Assembly: GCA_013398055.1 (NCBI GenBank)
Contig: VZRS01012063.1
Span: 29,173 to 93,172, forward strand
Direction of reading: 5' to 3'
DNA: 64,000 nt
Source: Ifrita kowaldi
Lineage: Eukaryota; Chordata; Aves; Passeriformes; Cinclosomatidae
The notes beneath the pieces are model-generated. The model saw only the letters and a program-made list of their open reading frames with translations, did no database searches and had not been told where the DNA came from. This document shows positions 24,763 through 38,200 of this stretch, one piece after another. How positions within the stretch are numbered: the first letter of the stretch is position 1; the number at the start of each line of letters is the position of its first letter. The translations under genes and the position numbers were made by a program.

Positions 24763-25407
24763 GCACAGTATCTATGAAAATATTAATTCTTAAATTAGAA
24801 AACACGTTTCAATATAGAAGAGACAATCTGATTGAAAGACGATAAGAAAATCTACTCTGAAAAAAACAAAAATTCACAGGTTACCAAGCTTAACAGGTGC
24901 ATCTGTAGGCCCAATCTACAAAACAGGTTTACAGCATCCTGTTCTGGCTATTAAAGTACTCACTGTACCTTTGTTATAGATCCCAATGTAGGTCAGACTA
25001 AATTCATACAAAACACGATGGCAAGTCCAGCATTAACATTTTGAATACCTTGGGTAGCACATTTACTACTTCTAGATAGTTCCTGACATCTCCTTGCTGA
25101 ATTGATCTGTGATCTAACATTGCACAGGCATTTTGCAGGAATAGATTCTTTGACTCAGCACAGGATTGGTTTTCTCAGTCTCATAACTTGAATTTTACCA
25201 GTGTAACGTCTGTAAATATAAAACACCAAGAATGAAAGTTTAATCTGTTTTTCACAGAAGCAGTTATAATTTACAGTTACAAAGTCTAATTAGAAAAGGT
25301 CAAGGGACAGCTTTTTTGGCCTGTACTGATCTCCATTAAGGATTTAGGTGTACCTCTTAAATGTAGTGTAAGCAGCAAAATATATATATATTATATATAT
25401 ATATATA

Positions 25408-25408
25408 N
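25408..25408. other. Assembly gap (single N)
   Basis: The N interrupts a (TA)n run on its left and starts a T-run on its right. It joins the redundant block to the contig that contains KAT2B. Confidence 0.85.
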
Positions 25409-26040
25409 TTTTTTAAAGAGTGGTTATGAGATTACAATTTGCAGGTAAAATATTTATCAAAACAGAAAATGAATAGAAAAACTTGCATCTATCAACGATT
25501 ACAGGCAGCCCTTTTTCAGAACTGACTGCTCTTCTCTCACAGCTTCTCAACCAGCTGTTTCTTTTAAAAAATAGTATCTTATAAAAAGATTCTACAAAGA
25601 AACAAGTGTTTCAGAACCCCCCCATACCTGTTGTTTTCCCTTACGGTTTTCTTTTTTACTGGAAAAAATAATAAAACTTTATCAAATAGGTACTGCATTA
25701 GGTAAGCTATAACATTTGTTGTCTGGGAATTTTCTTCATCTTCCCAAACATGTGCAACTTCCCCCATGTTTGTGGGGTTTCTGAGGCTGTAGCTGATAAA
25801 CTTATTAGGAACATAAGGTAATCGGCACACAAAAGAAATTTTCCGTAATTAAATACATTATAAAGCATTTTAATAAAATAATTTTTGTAACTTCAGTATA
25901 ATACATGTTTGCAAAACTAAAAGGGTTTTAAAAAGTGCTAAGTATTAACAGAAGTTTCTTGAAAGTCCCACAATTCAGATACAGAACGGCTTTCCCTGTC
26001 CATAACATAGGCACGCTATTTGGTTGTAAAAAAGACAGTG
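25409..26040 (-). other. KAT2B: KAT2B 3' UTR, proximal part
   Basis: This AT-rich non-coding stretch follows the KAT2B stop codon on the minus strand. The first 239 bases from 25409 duplicate 23163-23401, so the rest of the UTR probably continues at 23162 and downwards to about 22100. The order shown in the window would splice an extra copy into the UTR. Confidence 0.6.
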
Positions 26041-26234
26041 TCACTTGTCAATTAATCCAGCTTCTTTAATTTTTGTGTAGAAGAATTTCTCCAGTATATT
26101 GGCACATTTGTAGTATTCACTCTCGGGGGGGTTGTACTCTCTGCAGTTTGTAAAGACTCGCTGCAAGTCTGCCATGAATAATTTCTTAGACACGTAGTAC
26201 CTGTTCTTGAGTCGCTCGCTCATTGTTTTGAGAT
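26041..26234 (-). CDS. KAT2B: KAT2B exon 18 (bromodomain end, stop)
   Basis: Acceptor CTGTGCAG on the minus strand. It encodes LKTMSERLKNRYYVSKKLF to the terminal LIDK, with the stop at 26041-26043. It includes the acetyl-lysine-binding Asn of EYNPPE. Confidence 0.96.
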
Positions 26235-29200
26235 CTGCACAGAAGAAAAATAGATTAACAGCGTTTGATTCAAATACTTTCTGTGTGCAATATCCCTTCA
26301 GACTGATTTGCCATTTAACATGAACTGGCAAAGCCAGGATTTGGAATGGAAATTGCCTTCATCTAAGGCATGGTCCAACTGAGCTGCTGGAACTAAGTAA
26401 TATTTCACTGTAAGGATGAATTCATGTAGAGTTTATTTTTAATTCTTTAAAACATTAAAGCTTTATTTTTCTGTTCTCATACTTAGAGCTCTGAGTTTTC
26501 TGTGGGTAGTAGATGTCTCTAATGCTCTTCTGACTGACCTGAGACAACCTGTTCTCAGCTCTGCTGGAGGAGGCCTTAGGGGTATATAGGCAAAGAATTC
26601 AAATATCACCAAACATGTATGTTAACCTAAAATCCTTACTGCTGTGCAAACACAGCAGAGAAGATACACTGGTCTATACTACAGGCAGGATTTGCAGCTT
26701 TGAAAAAAAGATTCTATTTTTTCTACACTCTACATGTATTTTTATTACCTCTTCAGAGTTTATAGTTGTATATCCTTTTTAAGAATCATGTGAGAACTGA
26801 TTTCCCCTGCTTTCAGAGCATCATGCAAAACATTTACTTACAGAACATTCTTTAAGAACTGTTCTCCTTTATACTAAAATCAGCCATCCATAAAATGTGC
26901 TAATCATCTCAGTGTTCTCTACATAGTCGCTTTCCCAGTAATTCTCATCAGGCATTTAAAAATTCTGTCTACATTACGAGTGTTCTAGGAGTGAGAACAG
27001 GAATAGAAGTAGTGGGAGGTGTGCTGGATGCCTTGGCTTTTCTCACCTCAGATGCTCTAACAACTATTTTTTTAGCAATGCTTGAGCCAGGCATCAGCAG
27101 CACCTTTGTGAAACTGCAACAGAAGTAGCTGAAATGAAGAAGACAATATCCACAAGTATGGCAAGAACAACAGAGACCAAAGACCTCCTATGCAAAGGAA
27201 CTAAACTTTTTAACTTCAGATTTAAAAATATGGTTGTATTTTTGTTTTGGTAATGTTTTTGGGGGGTGGTTTTGTTTTTCTTTAAAGGAGATTTGAATTT
27301 ATTAAAAGAGAGGAAAGCTCTGTCAACTTGACAAGATGGGATTATTTAAGGAAAATTCGACGGATGCTCTCAAATACCTTTTCCAACAATACAGAACTTG
27401 CCACTCCCTAATTTTGCACAATATTGTGCAAAAATAAAGGTTCATTCAGCTCTCGTTAAGTCTGAAATTCAGGTGCCTATACCTAAAGTAGATATCCATA
27501 GACTAATTATAGCACCCAGCTGAGAAGGCTGTTCAGCTCACCCTAAAGGAAACGTTGCCTGGCTAGAGAGTTAAGCTATTCTCTAAGTGCAGTGAAAGTT
27601 TGGTTCTATCTGTCACTCAGCCATACAGCTTTTGAATGGCAGACGAAAAGGGAAAAAAACCCCAAAGAGTATTGCTTGAAAGAGCACCTGAAGAGCACTT
27701 AAAACAGGGGTAAAAAAGCATTTATACACGAGAACTGACCTTAGGAGGTAGTAAAAAAATTTACAGCCATACCTCTCAGAAACTGTACAATTTAGTCTGT
27801 ACACAAACATAAAGGCAACTGTTTTATCTTGTCTGAGCAACTTTTTACAGTATCAGCATGCTGGCAGGGAGAGCAGAAAGAAATCTGAAGTTAAACACGA
27901 ATCAGGGCACAGTTTAGTCATGCTGGGTTCCTTAGCTGAAAAAAACAAAACAAAACTAAACCAAAGACCTCAGCTTAATCCTCACAGTAAACTGCTGCCC
28001 CCACCTCTAGTGTAATGCATCTGAACAAGGAAAGGACAACATTCCTACTTTGGGTTTGCCAACTCAGGTAAATTCTTTGTAACCACTGTTCAGATTAAAC
28101 AGTCAGCTACATCTGCTCAGAAAAGCAGATGGAGAAAACTCTGCCACAGAAGGGGATTAACATTCTTTTTCTTCATTGGTAGAAAATACATTTGTTTCAG
28201 GGACACAGGAAGCCAGTGACTGGTTTATAAAGTATATGTGTATCTGCTACTTGGGAATGATAAGTTGAATAGAAAAAAAAAATTAAACTAAATTGATATA
28301 CATGGGCTTGGAGCCTATGCAAAGCAACATGAACAAATACTTTAATTCTCTGAGAAGCTGATGGCTAGTAGCCTGCCATGAACCTGTGTTTCATTCTCTA
28401 ATGATATTAAAGGGTTCAGAAACTGTAATCAGAATGATAGAGGTGAGTATTGCATAAAGGAGGAAAGAGAATTCAGTTTTAAATCTGGTGCAGTATAAAT
28501 CACGCATCCATTTAGAGTATCACTGAATTATTAAAATTATGTGTCCCAGAAGTCAAAAGCTGGGTCATAAGACAAGCAGTCAAAAGAAAAACATTATTAG
28601 CAGTTGTGTACTTCCCTTTGCAAGCAATCCTACATAAACAATACATAAACAATACCTGCATTACTTATGTGTAAGACTAAATAAATAAATAAATAAATAA
28701 ATATAACACCTCAGACAACTGTGGCAGATCTAAAAGAAAGATAAAAGTTAGCTTACAATCAGTTGCATGAAGCATTTTCCTAAACTTTAATTGGAGCAAA
28801 ATGTTAAGATTTAGAAAACCCTTGGACCTTCGAAAATGTTTTCTCTACATGATTTAGAAATCTTAAATCTGTATTTCAAAGCAACTCAAATGCTCAGGTG
28901 TTCCTGAAAGTTTGTCTTCAGGTTTTCTAACATATGAGTAGGATCTGCAATGACCAGTTACCACACACAAGAACATATTCCTACAACTCACCTACATCAG
29001 CTCAGTCCTAAAAGCTTCTAGCTGACTGCACCATTTAAGAGCTTGTTAGGGTTCTCTAGAGCACACTGAGATTTCAGATATGTACAACATACGTGTTTCA
29101 CAAAGGTCACAGAGCACTCATCAATTTCAAATGACAGCACCACACTTGACACTTCAGAACAGCAAAGTATTCAGCTGAAAGTAACATGTATCTTTTTTCA

Positions 29201-32200
29201 TAAAACAATCAGATTAAAATTTATCTGCTAAATCTGCAGCTATAATGATTTTTAAACTCTATACTTAAAAAATGTTAATGGCATTACCCATGGGAAACCT
29301 TATAACTTCATAATATCCAGGAGCTTCTGTTCTCTTCACGGGTTCCATGAAGGGCCAAGCGCTTTGATGGCTCTTTGGTAAAGAAAAAAGTAAGGTATCT
29401 AATATGGAAACTAGATATTGGAAATAATTTAAAAATCTTTACAGAAGGTAAACTAGAACTAGCTCTCACCTTCACTTGCTGCAGGATGGTTTTCAATGTG
29501 CTGTAAAGTTGATCTGGATCCTTGGACTCCTTACTTGAAGAAAAATATGAATACAAAAAGATTAGTTTGAATTCCTTATCTTCATTCCTACAATTTGCAT
29601 CTTACCTAAAAGCAAGTCCAAAATTTCAAGCATTTTATGGAAGAAATAAAATTTAAATCAAGCAAACAAACCCAAACTAAAATCCTCAAAAAAGAACCCC
29701 ACTACCCAAACCACATTTGCCCACAATAAAAAATAAAATAAAAAAAACCACCAAAAAAATCCTTAAGAACTCATCTCTTGCAGATTATTTATCTGATTTC
29801 CAGGGGATGGAAGGAAATATCAAGTGACATTGTTTAAAGACTTTCCTCAAAGGAATATCCAAACCGCTTCAACATTTTACTTTGTGTAGCACTTACCCTC
29901 TTTCTTTTCCACTTGGTTTCCAGCCAGTCTCTCCTGTACACCAACAACATGAGATATTATATGGGAACTACAGTAGGTCAAAACATTAACTGAGTTATTG
30001 CAACTCAAAGATAAAAAGCCATTTCAGCACTACTGCAGTAAAATGGGTTTGTTTTAATAAAAGCTGCTCTGAATAAATAATATAACCATCTAGCCCACAG
30101 CCCCGTTGAATTTCCTACATGACTCTTCCTCCAGACTGCTGAAAAGATTCTAAAATATTTCTATATGAAACACATTTCTTTTCAATAATTCAATACATAT
30201 TTTACTGCAACCCACCCCTGTAAAGAATAATGATGACAAAGTTATCCAATCTGATTCCCCAGGGACAAAGAATAAATTGCAGAAAAGCACAGCTGAAAAA
30301 AAATCCCCCAGAATATGATATTTAATTTTTTAAAATTCTGTTTTGTCCTGTAAGTTCATGCCTAGCACAGGAATCATTGCTGTTCAGGAGTGCAGTGCAT
30401 TAAAATGGTGCCAGAGGGAAACTGCTGCCTACACTGTGATACAAATCAAAGAGGGATCACATGTAAGTAAAATTATACACACGTACATAAAAGAGGATCA
30501 GCCTGGGATGCCTTGGGGAAATCTCAAAGACAGCAGTTGTAATGGAAGCACAACAATCTTCACAGAAATCAAATCAGCAGACCAAAACAATACATTCTAA
30601 TCTAAAAGAACTATGTGACTATATTAGTATTTCTAGTCTCCGACCCTTCTTGGGCTACTCTGTTTCTGTTCTACATTAAAAGAGATTGATACATACTGAT
30701 TCCAGGAATGCTTTCTATAGGAATCTGCCGTACTCCATCTTTGAAGCAAGAAAGGCCAGGATAAACTTTTCGTATTTGAGCTTGCTTCCTTTCTATGAGC
30801 TTTTTAATGATCTGTAATAAAGCAGCAGAGAAAACAAAAAATAATTTATTTGGTCTAAAGTAACCCAGAAGATTAATGCAAAACTGTGATGGACGGAAAC
30901 ATTCTCACTTCCTAACCTTGCAGTCCTTTTCCATGAAGCTGGCAATGGGGCCGATTACCAGCCCCAAAACTGATTCTGCAAACACTGATTCTGCAAATGA
31001 AGCTACCAAGTCTCTCAGCTATTTTGGCACAAATCTAGAAAACAAGGAGTCATTGCTTGCTCTATTGATCACAAGCTGCACAGCTCCTGGGAAGACAGGA
31101 ACAGAGGCAGAGAAGGAAATTTTGTGGAAGATGTTTCGGGAACTGGCTATAAAATTTTAACAGCTGGAGCTTCTGATGTGCTTCAGCACAGCCAGTCAAA
31201 AATTTCAAGGCACATACTGAATGCATATGTACATATGATGTACATACATGTTCATATCCCAAAATTGTAGAAGTAACCTATTCACCTCAAAGTCTCCATA
31301 TATCTATCTGCAGGAGTTGCTTATGTATCAAAGATACTCTCATGGAAGATTTTCTCAGGAGGATGTCAGAATAATGCCACTCTTCAGAACCAAAATTCAA
31401 CTCTGTTTGCAAATGCTAGGGAAAGGCTTTTCCCACTCCTGGGTACACTCTGTTTTACTTCGCAATCTTATTACCTCATATTCCAAGCAATTTGCTTTGG
31501 TGCTCTTGATACCCATTTAGATACTTATCTAAGCTTTGTGTGTCCTGGGTAGGTGACTTTCAAGACTTCATAACTTGGAGTAAACAAATGCACAGCCATT
31601 CAGACCACCAGTTTGATAGACTATTTTCTTTGGAAATGATAAGGATGGACATATTTTTATTTTTAAGGACCTTCACTCCCTCATACACAGTATTTCCTCT
31701 CAAAGAAGAAAAAGATAAAACCAGACTTTCAAAAGAGCTTAGAAATGTTAAGAGAAATACAGCATACAACAGCACCATGGCCAGATTACAGCATAATATG
31801 AAAAAAATTTCAAACTAATTATTAAATCCAACTTAAGCCCTTCTTATAATTTAGGAACTAGTGGCTCTTCCTGATTAAAGCAAGCTGTTCAATCAGTACC
31901 AGTGACTGCTCACAAGTCAGTAGGTCACAAAGCTTTGCATAGAGGGATCTGTCATATTTTTCAGAATGATTGTAAACAAGCTACTGGTAGAGTGTCAGGT
32001 GATACAGTCTTAGCAGCCATAGGCATATACTCCAGTTCTTTAAATAAAAGCTTAGATCCCATGAAAAACTTCACTTTTAAAAGGACAGGTCCTGAAAAGT
32101 CTGATGTCTAGTACTGGCCAACACCAGCATTCAAGAAAATCGGTCATAATAAAAACTGCCAACGTTCAAAATTATTTTTATGTCCAGGTAGGATTTTCAC

Positions 32201-35200
32201 TGCTTTTGACACAAGCAGACAAGCAAACACTCTTCATAAAGCTGCAGACTGTGTGCGAGCTATTTCTAAGTCTCCCTTCAACAGGGAGAATAAAAGGTCT
32301 GATCTGTGTTTTGAGTGTTAAACAGTCAGTTTAACACAGACTAAGATGCAGTTCCAAAGCTGTATGTAATTATTCTCAGAGAAGATCAACAGCACAGATC
32401 AGTGCATAACAGCAGCCAATAATTTTAGACACGAGAGGTCTGGAGGACCAAGGCACTTTATCTACAAGAGCAGTGTCTCCAAGTTCTTTAGAATAATGTG
32501 GACATCCCAACAAAAAATAAGCGAGTGAAGAAAGCTAGTAAAGCAATCCCAGAGCCAAAATCTTGAAAACTAACAGGTTTCCAGAAGTAGCATGTTATGG
32601 TTTGGGCCCAGAACTGTACTACTGCAGCTAGGCATGCCTAAGATGATACAGGCTACAAGAGAACATCCACTATCCACACACATTGATAACGTCCCGCCCC
32701 TAAGGGGCAGCTGGCATGGCCAGCAGTAGCCTGGAACCTGAAGGATCTGGCAGGCAAGCAGAAATGAAAGGGGAAAACTTATGGTCCCTGTTGTATGGAC
32801 ACATGAAAACTTTCCCAATGAGTGAAGTTAAAAAACCTTGTAAGCTAAATGTAAAGCCATCAGATACTGTCTTTCCTCCTCCATGCACGGGCCAAATCAT
32901 TCTATTGGAAGAAAAATTATTATTCCATAAAGAAGCTTTTTAACAAAATAAAAGGTCAGGTTTGAACAACCTTGAAAGAACAAATTATACTTATAATTTG
33001 TATTTCTTTAAAAACCCAGGAAGGTATTTAAACACAACTGGAAACATCATAATTATTTTGCTAATAAACTGCCTTATTATATGGAATATTATTATGACCT
33101 AAATAAAGAACATCTCACAAACTCAGACTGAAAATTAAGACAGTCCACCCTTGATTTATATATTAAAAAATGGCAGAAAAAAGAATCCTCTTTTTTCAAG
33201 TAAAATACAGGCCATGCAATACAAACACTCCATTTAAATGTCACTCTAATGAACACTACTGATATGGGGGGGAAGGAATTGACAAAGCCATAAAAAAATC
33301 AATCTCACAAGATTTTGCTTAGTTAACTACCACAAAATTGAACTGTGAATTACTCCTCAAAATACCAGTACTTTAGCAGTCTTGTTCTTGTTAAGTCAGT
33401 AAGTTAAAATTTGATGCTTCAACTACAAAATTTTTGGCACTGGGACTTGAATGAAGGGATTATTCTAACTAATAAAAGTATACACTCAATTTTAAGCACC
33501 AAAACAAGAGAACTAACCCGGCACCCACTGAACTGTTTCTAAATATCTGACTAGAGAATAACATTATCATTTCATGTCAACCTTTACCTCTTTTTGCTTT
33601 TTGATGATGACGGAAAATTCCGTGTAGGGGATCCTTGGATTTAATTCACATCCCATTAATGTGGCACCCTCATAATCCTTGATGTAGCCAACATATTTTG
33701 CTTTTGGTACTTTAATATCTTTGGAGAAACCCTGACAAAATAAAAAAAAAAAAAAAAAAAAACGAAAAAACAAACACCCTTATATTGTCATGATGCCATT
33801 TTCCTTTTACATTTGTTTTAACTGAAATGAATTAGGGTTTAGAACCAAATTCATCATTATGTTAAAATGCAACAAATACAACAGAATGAGTTACAGACCA
33901 TGGTTCAGTGCTACAAAAACCTTCTCATGGGAGGCACTTGATACAAGAACTGCTAATTGCTTAGAAGGGAGTTAGGGGAGATTGTATTCATTTTGAATGT
34001 GTGAAGAGTAAGTTGTATCAGTTTTATATACAGAATCATAGAACACATTGGGAGGAACTTGAGGAGCTCCTCTAGCCCCATCTCAGCTCAGAACAGGTGT
34101 CATCATATCTGGTTGATCAAGGCCATGACCGCTCTTCAAGACTGTAAAGGACAGAGATTGCACCTCCCTAGAGAATATTTTCTAGTATTTCACCACCCTT
34201 AAGACAGGAAGGGGAAAAAAAAATTTCCCTAGCTGCAATTTCCCACTACCCAAGTCATCTTCACTGCCTAATGCTGTACACCTCTGAGAATAATCTGACT
34301 CCCTTTTGCTGACCAGATAGTTGACACCTGTTATCAAATCTATTTGACAGAACAGACATTGCCATCTCTCCTGAATTTGAACCTCATGCTTCAAATCAGG
34401 AGGAGCTGTAAGTGCAGGTCAGGTAAGTTTTAGTCTATCACAGGTATGCCTCATCCTTCTTTATACTTCTTATAGAATCAGTGACGGAACTGATATTTTA
34501 CTAGTTTTTAGACTAGACAAATAATAGACTATACCATATACCTATATTCAGACGATTCTATCATATTAGAAGCCAATAATATTACACAAGATGAACACAG
34601 AGCACATTTTATAGACAAAAATACACATGTAAAGTTGCACTATGCATTTTATCCAACTGTTTTGTCATGTCTAGTTATTTAGTTCATCGCTGCTAGATGC
34701 TAAATTTCTTGCACAAAGTAATTTCCTGCACTGAACTTACTTGTTTTTTGAAGTAGCCGATAGCATATTCATCTGCATATGTGAGAAAGTTGAGAATGTT
34801 GTGTTTGATGTGGTACTCCTTCAGATGGTTCATGAGGTGAGTCCCATAACCCTGTGTGAAACATGAGGAAAAAGCCATGACAAAGCCTTTGGGGACTGCA
34901 CGTGTTAGAACCTGTGGACCAAGGGTTATTACACACTGTTTTTCAAAATGCAGTCTTTCCTCTAGATCCTATTTTAAAGGTTTTCTCTGAATTAACTTGG
35001 TGTTGCACACTCAAGAGTAAACTCTTTTCAGCCTTGTAGGGGTATACTTGTGACCCAGCATGGAAATTGTAATTCAAGGTGCCCACCTTCTTTTTTTTTG
35101 TTCCTCTTTTAAATTAGATATTAACCATTAAAATCATATACTTCACCAACAAGAAAACTACACATACTGTAACAATAGAGCATCCTTTCTGAGCCATACC

Positions 35201-38200
35201 ACTTCAAAACAACAAAGCAGTAGCAATACTGAAATTATTCCAGTGTTCTGTACACCTCTAGCAAAACAGTCTCTGCCTCAAAGCATTTATTATCTAAACT
35301 TATCATAAAGCATAAAAAGGAACAGTGAACAATTATCATAATAAGGAGCAGAAAATTATTGAGTCCACAATCAAACAAATAGCTACGCCTTCTGACTGCA
35401 CACAGGCATGATTTCCATTTAAATTCAACCCCAAAGTAAACAAAAGGCTGCATTTATTCACATTACTAAGTAAGCCATAGTCATCCCCTTCCACTGTGAT
35501 ATGAAAAAATGTAAAGTAGACTGGAAAGCCATAATAATGTTTTGTTCCTGCATATGTCCCAATTTTCTCATAATGGAGACTAACTGGACACTTACAGAAA
35601 CATACATGGATTCCTTTTGGGTACTCTGTTCTTGAAAACTGGGAAAATTTCTACTTATGTACAAAAAACAGAAAGATAAATTAGAAAATACAAACTTCTG
35701 ATTTAATTTACAATTTAATAGCCCCAAATATGGCAATTGCCAATCAGGAAACTTAGCCACATACAGTAAAATTTAAAATTATTTTGTAGCAGAGGACCAA
35801 ACTACCTCAAAAGCAATTCAATTTATATGGGAAAACAGTTCCCATATTTTTTACTCCAGCCTCAAACTGAATTAAAATAGGAATTTATTTTTCCTAAGAC
35901 TAGGCAGGTCACCCATGTGTGAACAGTTGTTTTTTCTCAGTTACCTGTTGACAGGGTCAGTTTACTCAGAGAGAAAGGTGGGAAGGCAAATTTTCAGAAA
36001 CACTTGACTGGTACAGTGAGGCACCCAGAGGATAAAAGAATAAATGGTGTGTTATGCAACCCTGGGGGCAATCTGATGAGTCAGAATTATTTCCTCTATT
36101 ATTTTGAAAGATTATTCCTAGAAAATCACAACACACCTTTGGCAGTCTCGCCTGTGTTGTGCAGTTAGGAATAACTTAGGCATATTCTGTTAGGGTTTGC
36201 ATTTACTAAAACACTGAATGCTGATTGCTCCTCTCTAACACCAGAGTTGAATAAAATCAAATATAACCCAAGTATTAACAGTTGTTACAGACTTTCAATC
36301 CTGCTGTGTTACCCTTTCACACCACGGTGTATGATTTCTGCATGTTAACTGCTACACACTGAATTAACCCACATCTCAGCTCTTGCTGCTGGAACTGAAA
36401 ATCATGGAGCTACAGCACCATCTAAAGGCATAATACTGAATCAAATGATCAGAGTTAGATCTACCCATAGTAGCTGGAAAAGCTGGAGGAATCTCACGTA
36501 TTCATAGTGCTCTGTATTCTTTCAACACCTATGGTAATTCTCAAAATTCTGAGAAAATGTTGCAATGTTAACTCAAGAAAGAGTGTACAGAATAGACCCC
36601 TGCTTGTTTTGAGATGTAAAGCTATACCTATTTTTTACCATATCTCATTTTGATTGAAGTCATGTAATGTCACAAAGTGATTGAATACAAATTACTGCCC
36701 CACACAGGCAATACGTATTCGGTGTTACACTACACAGAGACAACTACTGGGGACAGAGGCGTGAAAAGGCCAAGAATGGCAGACTACTGGCCACTATTGC
36801 TCTGTTGAGAAAGATTTTATTTGGTTAATTAAATACAGGTAATCCTACTATTAAGATGATGATTCTAAATCTGCACGTTTTAGTTTGGTTTTTGCATCTT
36901 ATATTCAGAATCGCTGTATCTTTCAAAATCTATTTCTGTCTGGCAACTCAGCAGTGTATTCAACATGACTAAAAAAATTAGGAGCACATGCAGCAGGTGA
37001 ATGGCACTCAAATCCATTTAATAAACACTTCTAATACAGAATTCTTTTTACCTTGACTTGCTCATTGGAAGTCACAGCACAGAACACAATCTCTGTGAAT
37101 CCTTGGGAGGGGAACATCCGGAAGCAGATACCACCGATAACACGACCATCTTTTATTAATGCAAGGGTTTTATGTTTCCTGAGTAGACAAAAACATCAAC
37201 CACTTTAATTCATGTACATAGTACATAAAGTGCCATTAACCTTCCTTTTTTCAGAAACTTGATTCACTTCTTTCCACAATGATAATGCAATTGTATATGC
37301 CTCCAAAGTTAGCCACTTGTATCTACAGGAGAGTTGTTATTGTAATATCAGGCTTTCAATACACCATAAAGGTCACCACCATAAAGCAAGCTCCTGGCCT
37401 TGCCAAGTACTCTGAAATACTCGGGTAATGTCCAATAAATAAAAGTTGTATTGCTTTCATTGAATCTATTGCTGACAGTTACACCATTGCACAGTTCTCA
37501 GGATGATTTTATCCTGAGTAAATTAGAAATTAATGGAGTTACAAGAGAGCGAGTCCTTTCTAAGGGATTCCTGTTTCCTTGCATGCACTCTCCCTAGCTA
37601 AGCTATCAGTTTCAAATGCAGCTGAGGAAGTAAGAGAGGACATTTCTTATTTCTAATCACCCACTCCTACGGGAATCAAGACCAGAATAAATATCCATTT
37701 CTGTTGCACTTACATTGCCTGCCAGGAAGGATGTAACAAGGTGCAATCTCAACTCTTATGTCAAGGATAAAGAATTTTAGTATTATCCTCAAAGTGTGAA
37801 AACAGTGCACCTTCCTTTCGATCACACAGTGTCATATAAATAATATAAATTATACAGTTAATTTACAGAAGTTGTATTTTGGGGGAAAAGTTGGTGCCAA
37901 AAGTGAGCCCCTCCCAAAAAGCCCAAAGAGCAGTTATACGGTATGTGCCACCATTGAAGAAGATTTTATACATATTACACATTCTTCTTTTTCTTGTACT
38001 TATTTTAGTGCCTTTTACTTGTGGAATGACAGCAGCAATGCAGTAGCTTGAGCTTTTGTGGTGGTTTCACCCTGGCTGGATGCCAGATGCCCACCAAAGC
38101 TGCTCCATCACTCCTTTCCTCAGTTGGACAGGGGAGACAAAATGTAATGAAAGGCTCGTGAGTTGAGATAAGGCCAGGGAAAGATCACTCAACAATTACC

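Larger units (their letters stand above)
23403..25407. repeat. Duplicated block, copy 2 (probable haplotig)
   Basis: This is a near-identical copy of 20761-22765, bounded on both sides by N. It carries second copies of the SINE (23747-23868), the KAT2B poly-A signal and all the small chance frames. Two substitutions fit allelic variation. Confidence 0.93.
26235..29287 (-). other. KAT2B: KAT2B intron 17
   Basis: AT-rich intron with no gene recognised. It holds a perfect 22-bp palindrome at 27412-27433 and an (AAAT)n run at 28681-28703, preceded by a doubled ACATAAACAAT unit near 28631-28655. Confidence 0.85.

Noticed and set aside
20761..25407. Genuine recent tandem duplication of the intergenic region
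   Set aside because: Both copy-2 borders are N positions, the breaks fall in low-complexity runs, and a separate 239-base overlap spans the gap. An assembly artefact explains all of this at once.
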